Position numbers and translations under genes: made by a program
Shown: piece by piece, positions 1-5,436 of the stretch
Numbering within the stretch: position 1 is the stretch's first letter
Layout of the letters: every line of letters starts with the position of its first letter
NCBI GenBank assembly: GCA_003157595.1
Contig: PMKB01000346.1
Coordinates: 1-5,436, forward strand
Direction: 5' to 3'
Length of the DNA: 5,436 nt
From: Solirubrobacterales bacterium
GTDB lineage: Bacteria > Actinomycetota > Thermoleophilia > Solirubrobacterales > Solirubrobacteraceae
The notes under the pieces: generated by a model
Told to the model about the DNA's origin: nothing
The model's database searches: none
Seen by the model: the letters and a program-made list of their open reading frames with translations, nothing else

Positions 1-452
1 GCGCCGGCCGGCGCGAGCCGCTCGAGCACTGCGCGTTGCACCGCCGTCAGCCGCACGCCGCCCGCCGGCGCCGCGCGCCCGGCGGCGGTCAGCTCCGCGA
101 CAAGGCGAGCCAAGCTGTGCACGCCGCTGCCGGCGCCGGGCGGCAGGACCAGCGACAGAGCGCGGGCCGGCGTCGAGCAGTACTCCAGCGCGATCCAGCC
201 GGCCAGCTCGACCAGGTCCGCCGGCACGTCGGCCTCGACCGTTCGCCGCGGGGCAAGCAGCCGCTCGCGGCCGACCGAGCTCGCCTCACTCAGCCCGACG
301 ACGACCCCCAGCAGCTCGCGACGCCCGAACGGGACGACCAGCATCGAGCCGACGCTTACGCGCTCGCGCATCTCCTCCGGCAGGGCGTAGTCGAACGGCC
401 CACGAAGCGCGCGCGCGCTCGTGAGCGGCTCGACCTGAGCGATCGAGGCCAC
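1..452 (-). CDS. priA: Primosomal protein N' (PriA), N-terminal part; runs off the left edge
   Basis: PriA recognises stalled or abandoned replication forks and directs reloading of the replicative helicase. Only the first 150 codons are visible. They begin at GTG (452-450) and stay open to the window edge. The translation carries the PriA N-terminal 3'-end DNA-binding domain signature: a GPFDYALPE segment (residues 18-26), then RVSVGSMLVVPFGRRELLGVVV (31-52, read in two pieces: RVSVGSMLVVPFGRR and ELLGVVV). A helical segment with WIALEYCSTP (86-95) and LVLPPG (101-106) follows, as in PriA homologues. Residues from about 133 look like the start of the winged-helix region. The helicase lobes and zinc-binding cysteines lie outside the window, so it cannot be seen whether this is a full helicase or one of the actinobacterial PriA proteins with degenerate ATPase motifs. 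The start is 18 bases after the der stop, with no clear Shine-Dalgarno sequence, which suggests co-transcription with der. Confidence 0.9.
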   Translation of the reverse strand, partial: MASIAQVEPLTSARALRGPFDYALPEEMRERVSVGSMLVVPFGRRELLGVVVGLSEASSVGRERLLAPRRTVEADVPADLVELAGWIALEYCSTPARALSLVLPPGAGSGVHSLARLVAELTAAGRAAPAGGVRLTAVQRAVLERLAPAG

Positions 453-470
453 CGTCGCAGACTAGAGCGG

Positions 471-1877
471 CTAGCGGTCGGCTTCGTCGTCGCGCGGCGC
501 TGCCTGGAGCACCGGCGCGGGGCGTCTGGAGCCTCGCGCGCGGGTGCCTTCGGTGCGCGATCCGCGCTCGACGAAGTCGATGATCAACGGCACGCCGTCG
601 AGCGCGTAGCGCTCGCGCATCTGGTTCTCGAGGAAGTAGGCGTAGTCGCGCGTCACGCGCGTGCGGGAGTTGACCTGGATCGCGAAGCGCGGTGGGCTCG
701 TACCGATCTGGGCCATGTAGATCAGCTTCAGCCGATGGCCCTGCTTGGCCGGCGGCTGGCGGGTCTGCACCGTCTCGCCGAGGAAGCGGTTCAGCTCGGG
801 CGTCGGGATCCGTCCCGCGCGCCGATCGCCGAGCGTGATCGCCTCGGTGAGCAGCCGCGCCACGTTGCGTCCGGTCGTGGCCGAGGCCGTCAGCACGCGC
901 GGGCGCTGCCGCAGCTTCTCGGCGACCCGTGCCCGCTCGTATTCGAGGTCGAGGGTCGGCGCCTGGGCGTCCCACTTGTTCAGGACCACCAGCGTCGCAC
1001 AGCCGCTGTGCATCGCCAGGTCGGCGACCCGCAGATCCTGCGCCGTCACGCCGTCGCCGGCGTCGCAGACCACCATCGCGACGTCAGCGCGCTCCGCGGC
1101 GCGCTGAGAGCGCAGCGTCGTGTAGTACTCGACCGACTCGCTGACCTTCGACTGCCGGCGCATGCCGGCGGTGTCGACGATCACGAGGCTGCGGCCGTCG
1201 ACGAGCAGCGGCAAATCGATTGCATCGCGAGTGGTGCCCGCCTCGTCGGCGACGATCACGCGCTGCTCACCGACGAAGCGATTGACGAGCGAGGACTTGC
1301 CGACATTCGGCCGCCCGATCACCGCGAGGCGAACGGTGTCCTGCGCCCGTGGCGGGCGCTCGGAGACGGCGGGCAACAGCGCCACCAGGCGGTCGAGTAG
1401 ATCGCCGGTGCCGAGACCCTGCGCCGCCGACACCGCAACCGGCTCGCCGAGGCCGAGTGCGTGGAACTCCGCGGCCAGCGGGATGTCTGCGACGGTATCG
1501 CACTTGTTCGCCGCCACCAGCACCGGCTTGCGGGCGCGCCGCAGCAGGTCGGCGATCTCGTGCTCACCGGGGCGCGCGCCGGCCCGCGCGTCGACCACCA
1601 GCACGGCAACGTCGGCGTCGGCGAGTCCCGCCCGCGCCTGGTCGCGAATCGACCCCGACAGCGGATCCTCGTCGGCGAAGTCCACGCCGCCGGTATCGAT
1701 CAGCGTGAAGGTCCGGCCGTTCCACTCACACTCGAGCTCCTTGCGGTCTCTGGTGATCCCGGGGCGCTCGTGCACGATCGCCTCGCGCGAGCCTGTCAGA
1801 CGGTTGACCAGCGAGGACTTGCCGACGTTCGGGTAGCCGACGACCGCGACCTTCACGGCCCGTTCGAAGTCAGGCAT
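471..1877 (-). CDS. der: Ribosome biogenesis GTPase Der (EngA)
   Basis: Der is an essential tandem-GTPase that binds the 50S subunit during late assembly. The 468-residue protein shows both GTPase domains and the C-terminal KH-like domain of the family. Domain 1 has the P-loop GYPNVGKSS (14-22), switch T42 in GITRD, DTGG (61-64), NKCD (124-127) and SAA (150-152). Domain 2 has GRPNVGKSS (188-196), GTTRD (214-218), DTAG (235-238), NKWD (300-303) and SATTG (332-336). The KH-like domain spans about 355-437, including LKLIYMAQ (383-390) and a PLIIDF motif (430-435). A charged tail (about 438-468), rich in Arg then Asp/Glu, follows and is probably disordered. The ATG start is preceded by a weak GAG six bases upstream. 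GTG at codon 8 is a possible alternative start, which would still keep the whole first G domain. der is the first gene after a 172-base gap and is followed closely by priA. Confidence 0.99.
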   Translation of the reverse strand: MPDFERAVKVAVVGYPNVGKSSLVNRLTGSREAIVHERPGITRDRKELECEWNGRTFTLIDTGGVDFADEDPLSGSIRDQARAGLADADVAVLVVDARAGARPGEHEIADLLRRARKPVLVAANKCDTVADIPLAAEFHALGLGEPVAVSAAQGLGTGDLLDRLVALLPAVSERPPRAQDTVRLAVIGRPNVGKSSLVNRFVGEQRVIVADEAGTTRDAIDLPLLVDGRSLVIVDTAGMRRQSKVSESVEYYTTLRSQRAAERADVAMVVCDAGDGVTAQDLRVADLAMHSGCATLVVLNKWDAQAPTLDLEYERARVAEKLRQRPRVLTASATTGRNVARLLTEAITLGDRRAGRIPTPELNRFLGETVQTRQPPAKQGHRLKLIYMAQIGTSPPRFAIQVNSRTRVTRDYAYFLENQMRERYALDGVPLIIDFVERGSRTEGTRARGSRRPAPVLQAAPRDDEADR

Positions 1878-1880
1878 CGC

Positions 1881-1982
1881 TCAACGACCCGCGTGCGGTG
1901 AGCTCGCATGAGCTGCGCGCCGCCGAGGCGCTCGCGGGTCGGCACGCGAGGGCACGCCGGCGGCGATTGGCTCCTGGGTCAC
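1881..1982 (-). CDS. Possible leaderless 33-residue ORF just upstream of der
   Basis: This is a speculative small ORF. It opens with GTG at 1982-1980 and closes with TGA at 1883-1881, leaving three bases before the der ATG. The predicted peptide starts VTQEPIAAGVPSRAD and is rich in Ala, Arg and Pro, with no recognised motif, signal peptide or membrane segment. Two things favour it. A TANNNT-type hexamer ends exactly six bases before the GTG, the geometry of leaderless actinobacterial transcripts. The ORF end also abuts der, so its translation could feed ribosomes to der. Against it, G/C at third codon positions is only about 70%, lower than in the flanking genes, and the same frame runs on upstream into the cmk antiframe. 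It may simply be the 5' leader of der. I recognise no homologue. Confidence 0.22.
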   Translation of the reverse strand: MTQEPIAAGVPSRADPRAPRRRAAHASSPHAGR

Positions 1983-1988
1983 CCGACC

Positions 1989-1994
1989 AGCATA
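1989..1994 (-). promoter_or_regulatory. Candidate -10 element (TATGCT) in the cmk-der gap
   Basis: On the minus strand the hexamer TATGCT, preceded by TGGC, fits the TANNNT -10 consensus of actinobacterial housekeeping promoters. It is one of the few AT-containing spots in a very GC-rich gap. A start of transcription six or seven bases downstream would fall on the GTG at 1982. I see no -35 box at 16-18 bases (GCGGGC occupies the place), so support rests on the -10 and its spacing alone. If real, it would give der and priA their own promoter inside the cluster. Confidence 0.25.
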
Positions 1995-2049
1995 GCCAGC
2001 GCCCGCGCGCCGCCCGCGGAGCACGGCGCGGCCAAAGCCCGGCCGGCGC

Positions 2050-2679
2050 TCAGCGACCACCCGCGGAGCGGGCCGTGCGAGCCAGCGCCACGGCGCGCGC
2101 GACGACCTCGTCGACATCGAGCCCGCCGGTGTCCAACACGATCGCGTCGGGCGCCGCCTGCAGCGGTGAGTGGTCGCGCTCGCGGTCGCGGGCGTCGCGG
2201 ATGCGCATTTCGTCCGCCACCTCGGACGGATCGGCCCCGATCTCCCGCGCACGTCGCGCCGCGCGCTCCTGGGCGCTTGCCTCGAGGAAGATCTTCAGCT
2301 CGGCGGCGGGTGCCACGACCGTGCCGATGTCGCGCCCCTCGGCCACCCAATCCCCGCTTCCCAGCAGATCACGCTGGCGCGCCACCAGAGCGACACGGAC
2401 GGCTGGATCGGCGGCGACGACCGACGCCTGCGCCGAGACGGTCGGGCTGCGGATCGCGTGCGTAACGTCACGACCCGCGAGCAGGACCCGCTCGCCGAGC
2501 GACACCTCGAGCGCCGCGGCGTGCGCGGCCGGGCTGATCCCGGGCTGCTCGAGGCTCGCGAGCGCCACGCAGCGATACAGCGCGCCGCTGTCCAGGTAGT
2601 CGAATCCGAGCGCGGCGGCCACCCCGCGGGCCACCGTCGACTTGCCGGCCCCGGCGGGGCCGTCGATCGCAACGATCAT
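2050..2679 (-). CDS. cmk: Cytidylate kinase (CMP/dCMP kinase)
   Basis: Cmk transfers phosphate from ATP to CMP or dCMP in the cytosol, supplying precursors for RNA, DNA and phospholipid synthesis. With the ATG at 2679-2677 the protein has 209 residues, typical for the bacterial family. It opens MIVAIDGPAGAGKST, which contains the P-loop. The nucleoside-binding DSGALYR follows (30-36), then IRSPTVS (76-82) in the CMP-specific insert, EGRDIGT (114-120), the lid arginines around ERAARRA (138-144), RDHSPL (168-173) and a C-terminal VLDTGGLDVDEV segment. A GTG three codons upstream (2688) is in frame and would give 212 residues. I prefer the ATG because it starts directly at the first beta strand and is a stronger start codon. 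Neither has a well-spaced Shine-Dalgarno; an AGGAG lies 15 bases before the GTG. cmk next to aroA is a widespread bacterial arrangement. Confidence 0.97.
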   Translation of the reverse strand: MIVAIDGPAGAGKSTVARGVAAALGFDYLDSGALYRCVALASLEQPGISPAAHAAALEVSLGERVLLAGRDVTHAIRSPTVSAQASVVAADPAVRVALVARQRDLLGSGDWVAEGRDIGTVVAPAAELKIFLEASAQERAARRAREIGADPSEVADEMRIRDARDRERDHSPLQAAPDAIVLDTGGLDVDEVVARAVALARTARSAGGR

Positions 2680-2756
2680 GGCCGCCACGATAGCCGTGGC
2701 CGGCTCCTGCCCAGCCGCACACTCCGCCGGGCGCGGCGTCGGCCTGCCATGGCGGC

Positions 2757-2775
2757 GCCACCGGCAGCCGGCGAC
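2757..2775 (-). other. GC-rich stem-loop directly after aroA
   Basis: Four bases after the aroA TAG codon the transcript can fold into an 8-bp stem (2768-2775 with 2757-2764) containing two G-U wobbles and a 3-base CUG loop. No U-run follows, so it is not a standard intrinsic terminator. It could slow or partly attenuate transcription, or protect a processed 3' end, between the aromatic genes and cmk. In DNA this rich in GC such stems also arise by chance. Confidence 0.25.
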
Positions 2776-2779
2776 CCCA

Positions 2780-4033
2780 CTAATGCAGGGAGGCGAGGTC
2801 GGCGAAGAAGTCGGGGTAGGTCTTGGCGACGCAGCCAGGATCCTCGACCTCCACCCCGGGGGCGCGCAGGCCGAGCAGCGCGAGGCTCATCGCCATGCGA
2901 TGGTCGTCGTAGGTGCGAAAGCGCGTCGGCCGGACCGTCCCCGGCGTCACCGTGAAGCCGTCCTCGGCGGTGGCCACCTCGATGCCCGCGCGTCTCAGCT
3001 CGGTGGCCAGCGCCCCGATGCGATCGCTCTCCTTGCCGCGGATGAAGCCGATGCCGGAGACCGTGGTCGGCGTGTCGGCGAACACGGCGACGGCCGCCAG
3101 CGTCTGCGCCGTGTCGGAGATATCGGCCATGTCGACGTGCACTCCGTGCAGCGTGCCGGTGCCGCAAACGGTGATCCGGTCCGGCCCTCGCTCCACGAGC
3201 GCGCCCATCCGCTCGAGGATGTCGACGAAGGCGACATCGCCCTGGATCGAGCCGGCTCCCAGACCCTCGATCGTGACGCGCCCGCCGCTGATCGCCGCCG
3301 CCGCGAAGAAGTAGGCCGCAGCACTGGCGTCCGGCTCGATCGCCAGATCGGTCGCGACGTAGCCGCCGGGAGCGACTGCGAGCCCGTCGGCGCCGACGCC
3401 AAACGCCGCCATCACGGCGAGGGTCATCTTCACATAGGGCACCGACACCGACGGCGAGCTCAGCTCCACACGCAGGCCGCGGTCCATCAGCGGCGCGGCC
3501 ATCAGCAGCCCGGAGACGAACTGGCTCGAGATGTGCCCCTCGACGCGCACGTCACCGCCGAGCGCCGGGCCGCGCACCGCGACCGGCAGGCAGCCGGGTC
3601 GCTCGAGCGCCTGGACGCTCACGCCGAGCTGCTCGAGCGCTCCGAGCAGCGGGCCAAACGGCCGCGAGCGCAGCTGGGGCGCGCCGTCGACAATCACCCG
3701 TGCCGTGCCCAGCGCGGCCGCCGGGAGGATGAAGCGTGAGGTCGTCCCGGACTGGCGGGCATCGATGCGCACGGGCTCCGCCGGGCGCCGTCGGCCGGCC
3801 CCTTGCACCTGGACGGTACCGCTCGCCCGATCGGTGTTCAGGCCGCAGCCGAGTGCGGCGATGGCGTCCATCATCGCCCGGGTGTCCTGCGCGAAGAGCG
3901 CGCCGCGCAGCGTGCTCGTGCCCTCGGCGAGGGACGCGCACAGCAGCGCGCGGTTGGTGATGCTCTTGGAGCCCGGCGGCCGCATCGAGACGGCGGGCGG
4001 CTCGCGCAGCGGCTTGATCCTCGTCACCTCCAC
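2780..4033 (-). CDS. aroA: 3-phosphoshikimate 1-carboxyvinyltransferase (EPSP synthase)
   Basis: AroA joins shikimate-3-phosphate and phosphoenolpyruvate to make EPSP, the sixth step of the shikimate pathway. The 417-residue length is normal. Residues that match the known active site of the E. coli enzyme are K23, S24 and R28 in PGSKSITNR, R124 in RSRPFG, S169-S170-Q171, D307 in DISDTAQT (the catalytic Asp), E335 and R338 in GKESDR, R379 in YDDHRMAM and K404 in CVAKTYPD. The loop usually read as GNAGT is RQSGT here (93-97), keeping the Gly and Thr but not the Asn; the position equal to E. coli Pro101 is Phe. The start is GTG at 4033-4031, 18 bases after the tyrA stop. A second GTG two codons in (4027) is possible, and neither has a clear Shine-Dalgarno. 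It is the third gene of the aromatic block and is probably co-transcribed with tyrA. Confidence 0.99.
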   Translation of the reverse strand: MEVTRIKPLREPPAVSMRPPGSKSITNRALLCASLAEGTSTLRGALFAQDTRAMMDAIAALGCGLNTDRASGTVQVQGAGRRRPAEPVRIDARQSGTTSRFILPAAALGTARVIVDGAPQLRSRPFGPLLGALEQLGVSVQALERPGCLPVAVRGPALGGDVRVEGHISSQFVSGLLMAAPLMDRGLRVELSSPSVSVPYVKMTLAVMAAFGVGADGLAVAPGGYVATDLAIEPDASAAAYFFAAAAISGGRVTIEGLGAGSIQGDVAFVDILERMGALVERGPDRITVCGTGTLHGVHVDMADISDTAQTLAAVAVFADTPTTVSGIGFIRGKESDRIGALATELRRAGIEVATAEDGFTVTPGTVRPTRFRTYDDHRMAMSLALLGLRAPGVEVEDPGCVAKTYPDFFADLASLH

Positions 4034-4051
4034 GGCCGCGCGCGTCCCGCC

Positions 4052-5119
4052 TCAGGCCCGCGCGACCGGGATCTTCAGCGCTTCGATCAGCTCGATCGCC
4101 CGCTGCGCCTGCTCCTCGCCGCGGACCCACAGGGCGACGACGCCCTGGCCGCCGTCGCGCGAGGGCGAGAGCGCCATGTCCACAATGCTGATTTGGGCGT
4201 GGCCGAGCGCCAGCGCGATCTCGGCGACAACTCCGGGCCGGTCTGTCACCGCCGCGCGCAGCTCGTGCACCGAGCCGCCGGCGAGGCCGGCCCCAAGCAG
4301 CGCGTCGCGATCGACGCGCGCACCGTCGTTCCAGCGCTCGATCGCGCTGCGGTCCGCGGCCGCGAGCGCGGCGCGAACCTCGGCGAGGCGCACCTGCGTC
4401 TCGTCGATCAGTGCCACCAGCGCGTCGCTGTTGGACAGGTAGATGTCCGGCCAGATCGTCGCGTTCGCACCGGCGACGCGTGTCGCGTCGCGAAAGCTTG
4501 GCCCGGTTGCCGGCACGTCCGCACCGTCTCCGAGAGCGCGTGCGGCCTGTGCGACCAGCACGTTGGCGAAGACGTGCGGGAGATGCGAGACGCTCGCCAT
4601 CACACGATCGTGGACGGCGGCGTCGATTGCGGTCGGCTGGGCGCCGATCCCCACCAGCGCCTTGTGCAGCCGCTCGTAGAGCGCGCCCGAGGTGGCCGTC
4701 CCCGGCGTCAGGTACCACGTCGCGCCCTCGAACAGGTCGGCTCGGGCATGCTCGACGCCTGAGGTCTCGGCGCCGGCCAGCGGGTGCCCGCCGATGAAGC
4801 GCGGATCGACTCGACCCGAGACGATCGCCCGCTTTGTCGAACCGACGTCGCTGACGGCACAATCCGTCGGCGCCGCGGCGAGCACGGCGTCGAGTGCGGC
4901 GGGGAGCGCGCTGACGGGTGCCGCGACGAACACGATCTCGGCCTCCGCGACAGCCTCGGGAACGCTCGCAGCCACGGCCTCGACCGCTCCGCGCCGCAGC
5001 GCCGACGCGCCGACGCCGCCGTCCGGATCGAAGCCGACGACGCGCGCGCCGAGCCGCTTGCGCGCTGCCAGCCCGATCGAGCCGCCGATCAGCCCGACGC
5101 CGACGACCGCGACGTTCAC
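4052..5119 (-). CDS. tyrA: Prephenate/arogenate dehydrogenase with C-terminal ACT domain
   Basis: TyrA carries out the NAD(P)-dependent oxidative decarboxylation that commits prephenate (or arogenate) to tyrosine. The 355-residue protein starts with a Rossmann fold (G7-x-G9-x-x-G12). Asp31 at the end of the second strand favours NAD over NADP. Residues matching the Aquifex aeolicus TyrA active site are S94, H112 and E118 in [10 protein letters not shown]211 and R214 in FRDATR, and W223. The conserved SHLPH is at 178-182. Residues from about 284 to 355 form an ACT domain ([18 protein letters not shown]... then ISIVDMAL), the usual site of amino-acid feedback, probably by tyrosine. The sequence does not settle whether prephenate or arogenate is the substrate. 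Its GTG start overlaps the aroF TGA as GTGA. No Shine-Dalgarno precedes it, and the start lies inside an inverted repeat, so translation probably depends on ribosomes finishing aroF. Confidence 0.97.
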   Translation of the reverse strand: MNVAVVGVGLIGGSIGLAARKRLGARVVGFDPDGGVGASALRRGAVEAVAASVPEAVAEAEIVFVAAPVSALPAALDAVLAAAPTDCAVSDVGSTKRAIVSGRVDPRFIGGHPLAGAETSGVEHARADLFEGATWYLTPGTATSGALYERLHKALVGIGAQPTAIDAAVHDRVMASVSHLPHVFANVLVAQAARALGDGADVPATGPSFRDATRVAGANATIWPDIYLSNSDALVALIDETQVRLAEVRAALAAADRSAIERWNDGARVDRDALLGAGLAGGSVHELRAAVTDRPGVVAEIALALGHAQISIVDMALSPSRDGGQGVVALWVRGEEQAQRAIELIEALKIPVARA

Positions 5120-5132
5120 GCGTGCGTGAACG
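5113..5132 (-). promoter_or_regulatory. Perfect 9-bp inverted repeat covering the aroF stop and tyrA start
   Basis: The arms CGTTCACGC (5113-5121) and GCGTGAACG (5124-5132) are exact reverse complements separated by two bases. In the minus-strand mRNA this can form an 8-bp stem with a 4-base CACG loop. The tyrA GTG (5119-5117) and the aroF TGA (5118-5116) both sit in the 3' arm, so the stem would hide the tyrA start until an aroF-translating ribosome opens it. The repeat itself is seen directly; the regulatory role is inferred. A protein-binding DNA operator is less likely this deep inside coding sequence. Confidence 0.5.
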
Positions 5133-5436
5133 CTTTGCCGGCGACCGCCGCCGCGCGCTCGACCTGCGCGGCGTAGTCCGCGAAGGCGTCGGCGCGCAGC
5201 GCCTGCGGCCCGTCGCAGATTGCGTCGTCGGGATTCGGATGCACCTCGACGATGATCCCATCCGCACCGGCCGCGGCAGCGGCGAGCGAGAGCGGCTCGA
5301 CCAGGTCGCGCCGCCCCGCGGCGTGGCTGGGGTCGACGACCACAGGCAGATGCGAGAGCTGGCGCAGCACCGGCACCGCCATCAGGTCGAGCGTGAAGCG
5401 GTAGGCGGTCTCGAAAGTGCGGATGCCGCGCTCGCA
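5116..5436 (-). CDS. aroF: 3-deoxy-7-phosphoheptulonate (DAHP) synthase, C-terminal part; runs off the right edge
   Basis: DAHP synthase condenses phosphoenolpyruvate with erythrose 4-phosphate, the first and usually feedback-controlled step of aromatic amino acid synthesis. Only the last 106 codons are in the window; the frame is open to the right edge. The fragment begins with the conserved CERGIRTFE motif, followed by LDLMAVPVL and [11 protein letters not shown], whose His (fragment residue 38) is a metal ligand in the family. Then come [12 protein letters not shown], with the metal-ligand Glu at 64, and CDGPQAL, with the ligand Asp at 75. This pattern is that of the short type I-beta enzymes (Bacillus AroA / Thermotoga type) rather than the E. 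coli AroFGH or the plant-like type II enzymes. The remaining metal-binding Cys (in the family's GPCS motif) and any N-terminal regulatory domain lie outside. The TGA overlaps the tyrA GTG by four bases, which implies translational coupling. Confidence 0.96.
   Translation of the reverse strand, partial: CERGIRTFETAYRFTLDLMAVPVLRQLSHLPVVVDPSHAAGRRDLVEPLSLAAAAAGADGIIVEVHPNPDDAICDGPQALRADAFADYAAQVERAAAVAGKAFTHA

Noticed and set aside
462..474. Two CTAG tetramers nine bases apart at the der/priA junction, giving der a second in-frame TAG three codons after its stop
   Set aside because: Arms of only four bases that are each palindromic; no convincing hairpin or binding site. The second stop is probably coincidence.
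36..1400. 454-codon open frame on the plus strand opposite priA and der
   Set aside because: It is antisense to der, whose two GTPase domains are intact on the minus strand. The Arg/His/Asp/Ala-rich translation has no domain and is the usual antisense shadow of a GC-rich gene.
1901..1914. AGCTC-GCAT-GAGCT small hairpin upstream of der
   Set aside because: A 5-bp stem is common by chance in this composition and does not cover the der start codon.
1878..2049. Possible remnant of a lost gene (for example an acyltransferase such as plsC, or rpsA, found near cmk in some bacteria)
   Set aside because: At 172 bases the gap is too short, and none of its frames shows a recognisable fragment of such a protein.
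1881..2252. 123-codon minus frame overlapping the end of cmk
   Set aside because: Its first two thirds lie out of frame inside cmk with an Arg/Pro/Thr-rich shadow translation. Only the last 33 codons, from the GTG at 1982, have any independent support and are listed separately.
2676..2750. 24-codon Arg-rich mini-ORF whose TGA overlaps the cmk ATG as ATGA
   Set aside because: The overlap is suggestive of coupling, but ten of 24 residues are Arg, third-position G/C is lower than in real neighbours, no ribosome binding site precedes it, and it is the tail of a longer shadow frame inside aroA.
2642..3739. 365-codon plus-strand frame opposite aroA, with further long plus-strand frames at 3531-4442 and 3803-4762
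   Set aside because: All are antisense to intact aroA and tyrA, show no recognisable motif, and are explained by the scarcity of stop codons in GC-rich DNA.
3552..5267. 571-codon open frame on the minus strand offset from tyrA and aroA
   Set aside because: It crosses three recognised genes in another frame, and its translation is an Arg-dominated low-complexity string. tyrA and aroA are complete in their own frames.

Overview
The window is a compact, very GC-rich (roughly 70% by eye), one-directional stretch of bacterial chromosome. All six recognisable genes lie on the minus strand. In transcription order, from the right edge to the left, they are: the 3' end of a DAHP synthase gene (aroF), tyrA with a C-terminal ACT domain, aroA (EPSP synthase), cmk (cytidylate kinase), der (double-GTPase ribosome assembly factor) and the 5' end of priA (primosomal protein N'). 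GTG starts on four genes, strong G/C preference at third codon positions, and the aroF-tyrA-aroA-cmk-der order suggest a high-GC actinobacterium. A deep-branching Thermoleophilia- or Rubrobacteria-like lineage is my best guess, but it is an inference from gene content and style and no marker fixes the taxon.

Layout. Positions 5436-5116 hold the last 106 codons of aroF. Its TGA overlaps the GTG of tyrA by four bases (5116-5119), inside a perfect 9-bp inverted repeat (5113-5132). tyrA (5119-4052) is followed after 18 bases by aroA (4033-2780). A 100-base gap with a possible hairpin separates aroA from cmk (2679-2050). A 172-base gap between cmk and der has no recognised gene. It does contain a -10-like hexamer placed exactly as expected for a leaderless GTG start, opening a 33-codon ORF that stops three bases before der. 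der (1877-471) is followed after 18 bases by priA (452 to the left edge).

Function. The first three genes cover the entry step of the shikimate pathway (DAHP synthase), its sixth step (EPSP synthase) and the tyrosine branch (prephenate/arogenate dehydrogenase). The next three are growth housekeeping genes for pyrimidine nucleotide supply, 50S subunit maturation and replication restart. The tight spacing suggests one or two co-transcribed units, possibly with a second promoter just upstream of der.

Nothing here looks like a mobile element, CRISPR array, RNA gene or defence system. The observations worth a second look are small: the start-codon-hiding inverted repeat at aroF/tyrA, the possible leaderless small ORF ahead of der, and an altered phosphate-loop signature in the EPSP synthase. 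Long open frames on the plus strand and in offset minus frames are high-GC shadows of the real genes.
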